From contig NZ_JWLW01000003.1 in NCBI RefSeq assembly GCF_000808575.1, positions 124,001-188,000 on the forward strand: DNA of 64,000 bases, written 5' to 3'. Positions 16,937 to 25,331 of the stretch are shown here, piece after piece. A program made the position numbers and the translations under genes. The DNA is from Alteromonas marina. Its GTDB lineage: Bacteria; Pseudomonadota; Gammaproteobacteria; Enterobacterales; Alteromonadaceae. Every line of letters starts with the position of its first letter. Within the stretch, counting starts at the first letter, position 1. The notes beneath the pieces are model-generated. The model had not been told where the DNA came from, did no database searches, and saw nothing but the letters and a program-made list of their open reading frames with translations.

Positions 16937-17461
16937 ATGAAAGCACCAGATTTTCGTACATCACAATTTATTGTGTGCAATGAAAATCCGTTTCGCCTGA
17001 CGCCGCCCTCGGCGCAGGCGAGTTTTCGCGCACAGGTGAAAGGCGATCATACAACCAATACACCGCCAAAAGACCAACCATCTACTCAGCAAAATTACCC
17101 AGATCCATCATTTTCAGACATTTTCACTGCGTTTAAAGAAGCATTCAACCAAAGAAAAGCACAGGGCCTAGCGTTTCTCGAACTTACTAACAGTGAGTTG
17201 ATGCTCATTAAAAAGAGTTTCTTTGTTACCATTTTCGCGTGTTTAGCCGCTTTCGCAGTAGGTACGGTTTGTTGGTTGATTTTAAATATCGCTATTGGCG
17301 CTTTACTCCACAGTATGGGTCTACATTACGTAGCTGTTCCACTTATTTTATTGGTGTTAAACAGCATTGCCGCATTTGGATTCTTTAAGCTTGCTCAGAA
17401 CGCGTTTAATTACCTGAGCTTTAGCAGGCTAATTCAAACCTGGCGCAAGGTCTTCGAATAA
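16937..17461 (+). CDS. YqjE-like phage-holin-family membrane protein
   Basis: 174 residues. A polar N-terminal ~70 residues rich in Pro, Gln and Thr is followed by two strong hydrophobic hairpins at about 95-120 (FFVTIFACLAAFAVGTVCWLIL) and 128-155, the fold of YqjE/holin-superfamily-3 proteins (which are not lytic phage proteins). Four bases separate it from the preceding DUF883-like gene, so the two are cotranscribed. Longer at the N-terminus than E. coli YqjE (134 residues). Confidence 0.75.
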   Translation: MKAPDFRTSQFIVCNENPFRLTPPSAQASFRAQVKGDHTTNTPPKDQPSTQQNYPDPSFSDIFTAFKEAFNQRKAQGLAFLELTNSELMLIKKSFFVTIFACLAAFAVGTVCWLILNIAIGALLHSMGLHYVAVPLILLVLNSIAAFGFFKLAQNAFNYLSFSRLIQTWRKVFE

Positions 17462-17516
17462 AACGAAGCTTAACCCATACATCAAATGACATGAGCACTA
17501 AACGAGGCTATTTGTT

Positions 17517-17774
17517 ATGAATATCTTTCTAAAAGCTAACATGCGCGACATTGCACAAAAAGAACATGCCTATTTTTCACAAAAACATCATGCCGACGTT
17601 GCACTTACACAGGCAAAAAGGCAATGTAAATTAATGATGGGCAAACCAGAGACCCTTCTTGGCATTGCGTCAGTAGGCGCATACAAAGGTGCAGTTGATG
17701 CAAAGCCTAATGCAAAGCGAAACCAAGCTCTAATGACATTAGGCAGGACCGCATTATTGTCATTGTTTCAGTGA
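17517..17774 (+). CDS. YqjK-like small protein
   Basis: 85 residues, basic, with a helical N-terminal half and a weakly hydrophobic middle (LLGIASVGAYKGAV). Similarity to YqjK is not strong by eye; the call rests mainly on position as the third gene after yqjD- and yqjE-like genes, plus size and charge. Preceded by GAGG. No cysteine, no signal peptide. Confidence 0.6.
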   Translation: MNIFLKANMRDIAQKEHAYFSQKHHADVALTQAKRQCKLMMGKPETLLGIASVGAYKGAVDAKPNAKRNQALMTLGRTALLSLFQ

Positions 17775-17798
17775 TTACAGTATTAAGGAACATGTGAG

Positions 17799-18377
17799 AT
17801 GAACATCAAAAATAACATTAAGAATAGCCGTATACTTCTTACCTCTATGAGCATGGCATTAAGCCTTGCAATAGTGGGGTGTTCATCCACACCAGTGGCT
17901 GCGCCTACGCCATATAAGCCCGCTAATTCGAAAGCGGCTTACGGATACTCAAGTGAGAAAATCGCTGTAGATGAATATAAAGTGCTTTTTAAAGCAACGG
18001 ATAAGACACCTGCAGATAAAGTTCAACAGTTCGCACTTTATCGAGCAGCCGAAATTGCCCAGAAACAAGGGTTCACTTATCTAGCGATAGTGAAAACGAA
18101 TGTAGACAAAAAGCCAGTGATAGCGAGAGAGGTAATGACAGGGAAAGAAGAACCTCCAGTATTTCAAACAGACAGGCAATGTACTATGTCTGGCTGTGAT
18201 GAGGTGGCTCAACCCATGGCCGTCCCAAGCTCTAACGACGTTGTAAAAACTCAGATTAACGACATTTACTTTACCATTGATGTAAAAATGGCGAATGATA
18301 AAACGCGTTTGGGTAAAAACGCTTTTACTGTTTTAGAAGTGCTTTCACAGCCTCTAGAGCCTAAAAATGCCAACTAG
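17799..18377 (+). CDS. CC0125/CC1285-type lipoprotein
   Basis: 192 residues with a type II signal peptide ending in the lipobox AIVGC. The mature part has PTPYKPAN, GYSSEKI..DEYKVLFKATDKTPADKV and LYRAAEIAQKQGFTYLAIV, matching the CC0125/CC1285 lipoprotein family pattern. The residue after the lipobox Cys is Ser, so outer-membrane localisation is expected. Function unknown. It lies 24 bp after the YqjK-like gene with its own AAGGAA site and may be the fourth gene of that operon. Confidence 0.8.
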   Translation: MNIKNNIKNSRILLTSMSMALSLAIVGCSSTPVAAPTPYKPANSKAAYGYSSEKIAVDEYKVLFKATDKTPADKVQQFALYRAAEIAQKQGFTYLAIVKTNVDKKPVIAREVMTGKEEPPVFQTDRQCTMSGCDEVAQPMAVPSSNDVVKTQINDIYFTIDVKMANDKTRLGKNAFTVLEVLSQPLEPKNAN

Positions 18378-18412
18378 CTGAACGTCATTCTGTTTCTGTA
18401 TACACTGTAGCA

Positions 18413-19369
18413 TCAGTTTTTTAACAGGAATGCTTTTCGGTACGCAGTTGGCGTTACCGAAAAGCATCGCTCAAATGCACGAGCAAAACCGTGATACGTT
18501 CTAAAACCAACAACCAGTGCAATAGTCTTTATTTCTTTATCCGTCGTGGCTAGCAGGTCGCTAGCTAACTGCATTCTATACTTTTCCACGAACTGCGCCG
18601 GTGTCATATTTGCTTCTTTTAAAAAGAGTCTATGACATTGCCTTTCGCTCAAATAGACTAAATCAGATAACTGTTTAACGGTTATAATTTCATCGATATG
18701 CTCTCCAATCCAGCTTATAATTTTAGCAAGCCGATCAGATTTTGGCTTTTGAATGTCAAGTACGTTGGAAAACTGCTTTTGATTTCCTGAGCGTTTTGAG
18801 TAAACCACTAAATGCTTAGCAACATGGTGCGCGAGGCCAACACCGTAATCAATTTCTATGAGACGCAGCGTTAAATCTATTCCAGACGTAACACCCGCCG
18901 AAGACCAATATTTTCCATGTTGAACAAATAGCTTTTCGCGCTCTACATTAAGCGCTGGGTACTGGGACTGTAAATCGCTGGTAAACGCCCAATGGGTTGC
19001 AATAGTAGTATTATCAGGTAGGCCAGTTCGAGCAATTAAGTATGCACCTGTGCAGATAGTTGCAACACGTTCCGAGTTCAACATAAGTCGATTTAAGCTT
19101 TCTAGCTGAGATGGTGTGATAGACAGACTTCGCGCCCCCTTTCCTCCCGGAATAATCAATGTATGGCACGCACAAATATCGTCCATAGAGGTAGACGGTA
19201 TAAATTGAAGCCCCGCTTCACACTGAACAATACTGCGATCAAAGCCCACTATCTTTAATTCATAGCTATCATCCATTCCCTGGAGTGCCTCATAAAAAGC
19301 AGACTGAGGACCAGCAAAATCGAGTAATTCCATTCCTTCGTATGCAAGTAAACAAATAAGTTTGCGCAT
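18413..19369 (-). CDS. GlxA-family AraC-type regulator with DJ-1/PfpI domain
   Basis: 318 residues. The N-terminal DJ-1/PfpI-like domain (~1-170) contains the nucleophile-elbow cysteine C106 in TICTGAYLIA and GGKGARSL. The C-terminal AraC HTH pair (~220-315) includes LSDLVYLSERQCHRLFLKEA and the second helix-turn-helix ending in VGFRTYHGFARAFERCFSVTP. Members include regulators of arginine, choline and quaternary-amine catabolism; no such genes are nearby. Convergent with the preceding lipoprotein gene. Confidence 0.85.
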   Translation of the reverse strand: MRKLICLLAYEGMELLDFAGPQSAFYEALQGMDDSYELKIVGFDRSIVQCEAGLQFIPSTSMDDICACHTLIIPGGKGARSLSITPSQLESLNRLMLNSERVATICTGAYLIARTGLPDNTTIATHWAFTSDLQSQYPALNVEREKLFVQHGKYWSSAGVTSGIDLTLRLIEIDYGVGLAHHVAKHLVVYSKRSGNQKQFSNVLDIQKPKSDRLAKIISWIGEHIDEIITVKQLSDLVYLSERQCHRLFLKEANMTPAQFVEKYRMQLASDLLATTDKEIKTIALVVGFRTYHGFARAFERCFSVTPTAYRKAFLLKN

Positions 19370-19666
19370 AAGTCACGTAATAATGATGAAGTAATGCGAT
19401 CATAATACACACTTACCAGCATGACAGATAAGACATTCATACGCCCAAAACTGACACATTTTTGGACATCTTCATTTTTAATGAGCCGTTAATCTTCTGT
19501 TAATGTTGTACAAAAGTCTCCGTCATTCAAGCCAGCTATCATTAAACCCATGAAGTGCAGAGCAGATTTGTAGACCGCTATTCACAACGTGACACAGGCT
19601 CTGCTCTAAGCAATTGAATCAGTTAATAGCACATATTTATTTTGCAAATAACTAAGGAGTCAGGCG

Positions 19667-20311
19667 ATGAGAAAGCTAAGCACGTTAATGACAAAAACTA
19701 CCCTTGTAGCAGCTACAGTAATGTTGGTGACTGGTTGCAGTGCAATGGCAAAACCGCAGATGGAGCATTCAGCTAGTTCGAATGTTCCGGTGTTAAAAGC
19801 TAAAGCACTCGACAACGCATTACTTTATTCCGACGAGTGTATTACTGAGCGAGAAGTGGTAACGGCACAAAAGATGTGGGGTGACGGCATAGTGCGAATT
19901 GGTGCAGTATTTAGTAACAAGGGGGATTACTCTGGTGAGGCCGCAGACTTTATACAAGCCATGTACGGTTACGACTTAAGCAGCGTATTGTTTAAACCCA
20001 CACTTGCAGCTAACGATCAGTTCCGTTCAAGCTTCGATGCTGCGCTTTCATACTTTGTTGGCGGTAATGACGCATACGAAGAGGACAAAGGCTTTGCTAT
20101 AAAGCCATACACAAATGTGAAATTTGATAATGTGGGTATTATCAACAACAGCTGTCGCATGGCCGTGGCGATGGGCAACTACTTCTTTACCGATACAAAA
20201 GGTGGCGAAACGAAGGTGGAATACACGTTTGCCTATGTCAAAGATAGTGACGGCGACCTGCGTATTGTTGCTCACCAATCTTCGTTACCTTACAACCCAA
20301 ACGGTAACTAG
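19667..20311 (+). CDS. Exported lipoprotein with SnoaL/NTF2-like region
   Basis: 214 residues with a lipoprotein signal (VMLVTGCSA, lipobox Cys at about 24). The mature region has AQKMWGDGIVRIG, AADFIQAMYGYDLSSVLFKPTLA and a C-terminal YTFAYVKDSDGDLRIVAHQSS, typical of SnoaL/CaMKII-association-like NTF2 folds, which bind small ligands or oligomerise. Some homologues carry a doubtful phosphoribosyl-AMP cyclohydrolase name; no HisI motif is seen here. AAGGAG precedes the start. Monocistronic. Confidence 0.7.
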   Translation: MRKLSTLMTKTTLVAATVMLVTGCSAMAKPQMEHSASSNVPVLKAKALDNALLYSDECITEREVVTAQKMWGDGIVRIGAVFSNKGDYSGEAADFIQAMYGYDLSSVLFKPTLAANDQFRSSFDAALSYFVGGNDAYEEDKGFAIKPYTNVKFDNVGIINNSCRMAVAMGNYFFTDTKGGETKVEYTFAYVKDSDGDLRIVAHQSSLPYNPNGN

Positions 20312-20743
20312 ATAGGCCATTGCCCCTCCATTCTTAGGAAGTATGAGGGGCGAAACACTCTCCCTTTGCAGGCAAGACGTCCCTTCCCTTTCGCTTTGCC
20401 TCTTTTTTATTTTCAACGAGAAAAATTATGTGCGCAAAACGCATTGTGGCGCGTTGAGATGGGATATTTACATAATCATATTGCGTCGCCAGGCGCCAAT
20501 TCAGACGCCATAACAAACCACAACCTTGCTCTCACGTTTTTCGGAAGCTGGTAAGGATCAAAGAATAACTCCAGCCAAAGGCCCTTAACACACAAAGAGT
20601 AAAGTTGGGTGACTAGGGCCTTACTCAATCATGTAAAAAATGCATTCCTACGTGTAATCGTGACGTTAATTGCCTGCAGATACGGCTTGACAACCAGAGA
20701 AAAATTAAATTATATCGATATATTTCAATGACTTAAAAAACAG
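20312..20743. other. Intergenic region without a recognisable gene
   Basis: About 430 bp. It begins with a hairpin GCCCCTC/GAGGGGC (20322-20351, 16-nt loop, no T run) after the SnoaL-like gene. Short frames on both strands lack ribosome sites and family features. The right part is AT-rich promoter-like sequence. Confidence 0.45.
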
Positions 20744-20758
20744 GCACAAAGATAGCAT
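20743..20758 (+). promoter_or_regulatory. Candidate sigma-54 promoter for the DUF1328 gene
   Basis: AGGCACAAAGATAGCA has GG-N10-GC spacing and matches 9 of 12 defined consensus positions. The GC lies 44 bp before the ATG at 20801. Confidence 0.45.
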
Positions 20759-20800
20759 TAGTTAAAGTGAAAGTAACGGAAGCAATACGAGGATCTAGTT

Positions 20801-20977
20801 ATGTTAGGTTGGGCAATCACATTTTTTATCATCGCCATTATTGCAGCAGTTTTTGGTTTTGGAGGCATCGCAGGTGCAGCAACAGGTATCGCACAGTTTC
20901 TTTTCTTTGTGTTTATCGCGTTGCTCGTAATCTCACTTATCGCAAATGCGTTACGTGGTAGAGCACCAAGAGCCTAA
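20801..20977 (+). CDS. DUF1328 (YtjA-like) small membrane protein
   Basis: 58 residues: [19 protein letters not shown], then [19 protein letters not shown] and a second hydrophobic helix ending in ALRGRAPRA. This is the DUF1328/YtjA family, two membrane helices with the invariant GFGGIAG turn. Members are general-stress-type inner-membrane proteins of unknown function. A different reading frame over the same bases gives a 64-residue frame that is only a shadow. Followed 38 bp later by a small lipoprotein gene, probably cotranscribed. Confidence 0.9.
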   Translation: MLGWAITFFIIAIIAAVFGFGGIAGAATGIAQFLFFVFIALLVISLIANALRGRAPRA

Positions 20978-21015
20978 GAGTTAGAAGTATTTTAATAGGA
21001 AAAAGGAGTAAGGAT

Positions 21016-21210
21016 ATGTTTTCATTTAAAAACTTATCAAAGGTACTAGTAGCATCAGCATTTGCACTATCACTAGCAGCTTGCGGTGACGGTGAAGCGG
21101 AAGACGCAGGCGAAGAGCTAGACGAGATTGTTACCGATGCAGGTAATGCCGTTGAAGACGCTTGTGAAGATGTGAAAGAAGGCGTAGACGCTGAAGATAA
21201 AGACTGTTAA
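21016..21210 (+). CDS. Small acidic lipoprotein
   Basis: 64 residues with a lipoprotein signal (SAFALSLAACGDGE; lipobox LAAC). The mature part is extremely acidic (EAEDAGEELDEIVTDAG and on to DAEDKDC) with two more cysteines, C54 region and the terminal residue, perhaps a disulfide. It recalls entericidin-like stress lipoproteins by size, but the acidity differs and no family can be named. GGAG upstream; a strong terminator follows. Confidence 0.7.
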   Translation: MFSFKNLSKVLVASAFALSLAACGDGEAEDAGEELDEIVTDAGNAVEDACEDVKEGVDAEDKDC

Positions 21211-21224
21211 GCACGTTTTTATCA

Positions 21225-21256
21225 AAAAAGGGTCAGACAATTGTCTGGCCCTTTTT
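21225..21256 (+). terminator. Strong terminator after the small lipoprotein gene
   Basis: AAAAAGGG then an uninterrupted CAGACAATTGTCTG dyad then CCCTTTTT; nearly perfect 15-bp stem with flanking A and T runs, probably bidirectional. Confidence 0.85.
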
Positions 21257-21293
21257 GTATTTACAGTCGACGTGGTTTGACCTAACTGGTTAG

Positions 21294-21512
21294 TTAAGAC
21301 ACTTCTTCACCGCCTAACTCACGAGCAAGATCGTCTAGTGTAGATAGCGTCGAATCAAATTCACCTACGCCGTAACGGTATTTTACACTCACGTGATGAT
21401 CCGTACGCCCGAACTTCACTCTTAACCCTTCTGCGTCAATATGCTTCACGGTATTCAAAAAGCGATATGCAGACATTTCTGTTTCAAATTGAAACTCAAC
21501 ACTGTTTTCCAT
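21294..21512 (-). CDS. Small conserved-looking protein downstream of DUF349 gene
   Basis: 72 residues, soluble, beginning ENSVEFQFETEMSAYRFLNTV with a KFGRTDHHVSVKYRYG strand region; it resembles a small alpha/beta fold but no family is recognised. It starts 13 bp after the stop of the large DUF349 gene, with GGAAAG before the ATG, so it is probably the last gene of that four-gene unit. Confidence 0.6.
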   Translation of the reverse strand: MENSVEFQFETEMSAYRFLNTVKHIDAEGLRVKFGRTDHHVSVKYRYGVGEFDSTLSTLDDLARELGGEEVS

Positions 21513-21525
21513 TTAGGCTTTCCGT

Positions 21526-24465
21526 TTAAGCAACAATTTCAGGGTGAGCATCAATAACTGAAACAACTCGTTGCAGCAAATGGCTATCTTCTTCGCTTAT
21601 CGAGTCGTATGATAACCAGTCAGCAAGAATGTCGGGAGCTGTTGCCGCTTCGCCTTGCTCCAACTTAGATGTCATCATTTGTAGCTGTACGCTAGAGCGT
21701 ACAGATGCGTCTGCATCTGGGCTTGGCATACCCGTTGCGACTTCTAATGCTACCGTTAACCATTGTCTATCGTGCTGAGTTGTTTTATTTCCAGTTGACT
21801 GACCCAATACGCTTGACCAACGCTTCCCTAACGTTTCCGCTAGAGATTGCTCATCACCACTTCCCTCACCTACACTTAGCTGTAGTAAAGAAATCAGAGC
21901 CTGAGCTCGCGCCAATCGGGCTTGAGATTGTGCATTTTTCGCTTGCGCCGCGCGCTTACTTTCAAGTGAATCAATCTTTTTATCTACTTTCGTACGTTGC
22001 GCTTTAGGCAAGTCGGTTAACTGAGCGCGAACGTCGCTTATTGATTGACTGTACGTTGCATCATCGCTGTTGATGTCAACAGCTTCCACTTGCTTGAGTA
22101 GCGAATCTACTAACGCGTTAAATGCATTATTCTGTACTTTCCGCTCGGCTTTTAAACGTTCAAATACGGTGTCATTGGCAGCTTTAAATTCTGCCCACAA
22201 CTTACTCTCTTCACGTTTACCTGCATGGCCTACTTGCTTCCACTGGCTTTGCAATAGTTGAGCTTTGTCGGCAGCGCCAGCGACATCTTCTTCCGTAGCA
22301 AGTTGACAAGCTTGGGTGACTAACGCACGCTTTTGGGCTTGGTTGTCACTTTGCCATTGATTCACTTTAGCCTCAATGGGCGATGATACCGCCTTCCATT
22401 CTTGCTTCAGCTGTTCATAAATTTCACGTTCAACCTGACCTGCAGCGTGCCACTGCTTAGACGCTTTATCAAAAACCTTCACTAACTCGGCTTCCGGCAT
22501 GTTAATGTCCATTGCCTTAACCGTAGCGATAATCGACATGCGCTGTTCACGCGCAGCAGCCCGCTGTGCATCTAACTTCGCGTAATGCGCTCTACAAGGC
22601 TCGAAGGCCTTTTCAAGTGCATCATCGAATTGCTGCTGTAACAGCGCGTCATCACTACTTTCTTCACTCGTTGACGATGACGGTGTTAGTGATAACCATT
22701 GCTTACGAAGGTACTTAATGGCCTCACTTCTTTGCTTAATATTTTCTGCATCAGCGCTGGCTAACGCTTTTGCTTCCTCTACAAGAGCGGGTTTGCGCGG
22801 CGCAGCAAGGTAATCCTGCCATCCTTCTAAGCGCGACACATCACCAGCGGTCTTTTCAAAACGCTTCTCTACATACTTTTTCGCTGAACCAGGAAGCGCA
22901 GCATAACTTTCCTGAAGCTTTGCAAATTTTGAAATAGCAACGCGGAATTTACCCTGAGCAATTAAGTTATCGATAACGCTAATGTGCTTTCTAATGTGTT
23001 TTACTTGCTCATTTTCTTTGGATTTTTGAGCACGCTCTTTGGCATTTACACTGCTTGTCGCTGCGTTAAAACGTTTAGACAGCGCCTTAGGAATGGCATC
23101 GATTTCGCGACTAAGCGCTTTATACGCTTGACGTGCTTCGTCAAACTCCGCTTTAAGAGCCACTACACTACCTCTTTGTAATGCGCCACCATTTACCTGA
23201 CTCAAATCCTCAGTCGATGCGCTAGCTTCTTCAACGCTCACACCACGGGTATCTTTGTCCGACTCGCTATCGCTTGCCGAAACGATCTTAGCGGCAATGT
23301 CTTCGAGCGCCTGAAGTTTTATCAGTAGCTTTTGGCCGTATTGCTGCTGCATAGAGAAGCGATCAAGCTGCTCGTTTAGTTCGTCGACAGAGCGCTTAAT
23401 CTGTGTAATTCGCTTATCAGTTGCAGATTCGTCATCGAGACGCGCTAGCTGTTCAAGCGTTGCTTCAACACCGCGCACGCTTTCATTGACCGTAGCAACA
23501 TCAGCAAGCGTCGCTTCACAAAGCCTGTTATTGTACAACCAAGCTACCTGCTCCTTGGCATGAGTAAGCTGCTGTTCGCACAATGCTTTGGTATTGGCAC
23601 GTTGCGACGCTTGTTGCTTCTCTTCCCATGCCGGGCGTATACGGCTTAAATATCGCTCGAGTTGCTCACCAATACGCGCACGCTTTTCTTCATAATCAGC
23701 GCGTTCTTCTGAAGTGAGTAAATCAATTTGAGCAAACAGCCCTGTCAATTCGCTCTCAAGTTCGTTGCGCTTTTCATCAATGGTTTCTACATCTGATTTG
23801 TCGAGCAAAGCCTGATATTTTGAAAGTCCCAGAGTGAGCTGCTTTTTAAGCTCCACTGGGCGCTTTGCAGCCTCTTTGATAGCATCGATCCGCGCATTAA
23901 TTTGCGTAACAAGGGCATCATCTGACACTTTCTTAGCAAGCTTTTGCAGATCTGATACGTCCGAATGTTCGTTGACTAGTTGAGTCTGCAGTTGGGGACT
24001 TGCGCCTTCTAAAAAGACAAACTGGGTGAAAGATGGCTTCGCTACTTTTTCGATTAGCGCGTTAGCTAGCGCATCATCTTGTAAGAGCATAGGCTCTTTC
24101 TTCAACATTTGCGGTACTAACTGCACTACCAAATCGGTGTTGGCTGTTTCAGTTAAAAAAGAGAATATCTCTTGGCGGGAGAGTGTGACATCCCCCTCGC
24201 CTAACAAAGCGGCGTTTACCTTTTTCTCCGCCACTTTTTTAACGCGAGACTGCTTGGCAATTTGTGACATTTTAAGCCACAGCACAAAGCTATTAAGCTT
24301 TTCGAGTGCTGCTAAACTGACATTTGCATCTTCGTCATTAAATGCCAGTTCGTGAAGAATTGTTTTTTCCTGTGCCTTTTCGGGAGAGAGACTCTCGATT
24401 GCCTGCATCCGTTTTTCAGGCTTTGGGCTTTGGTGTGAAGGCGCAAATATACGACTAAATATCAT
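21526..24465 (-). CDS. Large DUF349 repeat protein
   Basis: 979 residues, almost wholly alpha-helical and charged, with several DUF349 units recognisable by W-K-aromatic patterns such as QWHAAGQVEREIYEQLKQEWK and LQSQWKQVGHAGKREESKLWAEFK. Long coiled-coil stretches (EEKRARIGEQLERYLSRIRP) occur throughout. DUF349 proteins are cytoplasmic with unknown function. It overlaps the upstream yeaC-like gene by 11 bp, so translation is likely coupled. The C-terminal ~120 residues carry no repeats. Confidence 0.85.
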   Translation of the reverse strand: MIFSRIFAPSHQSPKPEKRMQAIESLSPEKAQEKTILHELAFNDEDANVSLAALEKLNSFVLWLKMSQIAKQSRVKKVAEKKVNAALLGEGDVTLSRQEIFSFLTETANTDLVVQLVPQMLKKEPMLLQDDALANALIEKVAKPSFTQFVFLEGASPQLQTQLVNEHSDVSDLQKLAKKVSDDALVTQINARIDAIKEAAKRPVELKKQLTLGLSKYQALLDKSDVETIDEKRNELESELTGLFAQIDLLTSEERADYEEKRARIGEQLERYLSRIRPAWEEKQQASQRANTKALCEQQLTHAKEQVAWLYNNRLCEATLADVATVNESVRGVEATLEQLARLDDESATDKRITQIKRSVDELNEQLDRFSMQQQYGQKLLIKLQALEDIAAKIVSASDSESDKDTRGVSVEEASASTEDLSQVNGGALQRGSVVALKAEFDEARQAYKALSREIDAIPKALSKRFNAATSSVNAKERAQKSKENEQVKHIRKHISVIDNLIAQGKFRVAISKFAKLQESYAALPGSAKKYVEKRFEKTAGDVSRLEGWQDYLAAPRKPALVEEAKALASADAENIKQRSEAIKYLRKQWLSLTPSSSTSEESSDDALLQQQFDDALEKAFEPCRAHYAKLDAQRAAAREQRMSIIATVKAMDINMPEAELVKVFDKASKQWHAAGQVEREIYEQLKQEWKAVSSPIEAKVNQWQSDNQAQKRALVTQACQLATEEDVAGAADKAQLLQSQWKQVGHAGKREESKLWAEFKAANDTVFERLKAERKVQNNAFNALVDSLLKQVEAVDINSDDATYSQSISDVRAQLTDLPKAQRTKVDKKIDSLESKRAAQAKNAQSQARLARAQALISLLQLSVGEGSGDEQSLAETLGKRWSSVLGQSTGNKTTQHDRQWLTVALEVATGMPSPDADASVRSSVQLQMMTSKLEQGEAATAPDILADWLSYDSISEEDSHLLQRVVSVIDAHPEIVA

Positions 24466-24748
24466 CCTGTTTAAACCGCGCTATTGTATTATTATCATCC
24501 TGCTCATCGCGTAACGAGCGTTTAAAGTCGGCTTTGCTTTTATGTACAATTTCGCCGCTCTCGCCTACTGTCATATGCTCAGAGGACTTTTCTATTTTTG
24601 CTTGATACAGCATAACAGCCTGCATACTGCTAGCTTTTTGCTCTTCGTTTAAAGGCGTGCCATCTGGCCACTTACCTGTTTCAACAGCCTGACGCAGACG
24701 CTCGTAAATCTCCGGCGTCATGCTGGCTAAAAGTGCTTCTATATTCAT
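24455..24748 (-). CDS. YeaC-like DUF1315 protein
   Basis: 97 residues matching E. coli YeaC (DUF1315): MNIEALLASMTPEIYERL, VETGKWPDGTPLNEEQK, MLYQAK and HMTVGESGEIVHKSK. Function unknown. Its ATG directly abuts the stop codon of the zinc-ribbon gene (TAAATG) and its 3' end overlaps the DUF349 gene, so the three are translated from one transcript. Confidence 0.9.
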   Translation of the reverse strand: MNIEALLASMTPEIYERLRQAVETGKWPDGTPLNEEQKASSMQAVMLYQAKIEKSSEHMTVGESGEIVHKSKADFKRSLRDEQDDNNTIARFKQDDI

Positions 24749-25075
24749 TTAGGAAAAACGCTTTATGTAAACAATACGCGCGCGGTTTACTAAGTACCAA
24801 ACAAAACCAACCACTGCGCCCAAAATAGCTAAATTATGTTGCAAATCACCTGGGCGTGTTCCGCCCCAATACATGAAGCCAAAACTCGCGACAAATATCA
24901 GCATAGCAAGAAGGGATTGGTTCTGGATACTGGCTAACTTTTTAAATCTTTGTAAGCTTTGTTTGCGTTCAATATCTTCAGAAGTCGCATCACCGATTTT
25001 AAAGTCGCAGTGAGGACACGTCTTCGCTTTGTCAGACGTTTTCTTATTACATGAAGGACAGTCAACTAATGCCAT
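24749..25075 (-). CDS. Zinc-ribbon membrane protein
   Basis: 108 residues. An N-terminal zinc ribbon with CPSCNKK and CPHCDFK (two CxxC) is followed by a charged linker and two transmembrane helices (LLAMLIFVASFGFMYWGG and LAILGAVVGFVWYLV). AGGAG precedes the ATG. First gene of the zinc ribbon-yeaC-DUF349-small protein unit; function unknown. Confidence 0.75.
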   Translation of the reverse strand: MALVDCPSCNKKTSDKAKTCPHCDFKIGDATSEDIERKQSLQRFKKLASIQNQSLLAMLIFVASFGFMYWGGTRPGDLQHNLAILGAVVGFVWYLVNRARIVYIKRFS

Positions 25076-25220
25076 ATGTTGCTCCTATTTATTGGGTGCG
25101 AAATGGAAATGCACAACACGCCATTGAACGAGTGAGCATTTATACGCGGACGGGTATCATACTTAAGTTCATCACAACAATGAAGTCGATTCTGTGGATT
25201 AACCCTATCGCCATAAAACG

Positions 25221-25270
25221 AAAATGCGCAGGGTGTTAACTTTTATACAAAGTTCACCGCTACGCATTTT
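25221..25270. terminator. Long imperfect hairpin in the gap after the symporter gene
   Basis: AAAATGCG ... GTGTTAACTTT / AAAGTTCAC ... CGCATTTT form an interrupted stem ending in T runs on both strands; could terminate on either strand. Confidence 0.5.
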
Positions 25271-25287
25271 TATATCTGGTGACCAAA

Positions 25288-25323
25288 TTGCCTTTTCTCT
25301 CAATAAAACTCAAGAAAAGGCAA
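25288..25323 (-). terminator. Terminator of the alanine/glycine symporter gene
   Basis: 11-bp perfect stem TTGCCTTTTCT / AGAAAAGGCAA with a 14-nt loop, immediately downstream of the stop codon. Confidence 0.6.
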
Positions 25324-25331
25324 TAATCGCC

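Noticed and set aside
20767..20961. 64-residue plus-strand frame
   Set aside because: Shadow of the DUF1328 gene, which is in another frame with a family-typical sequence.
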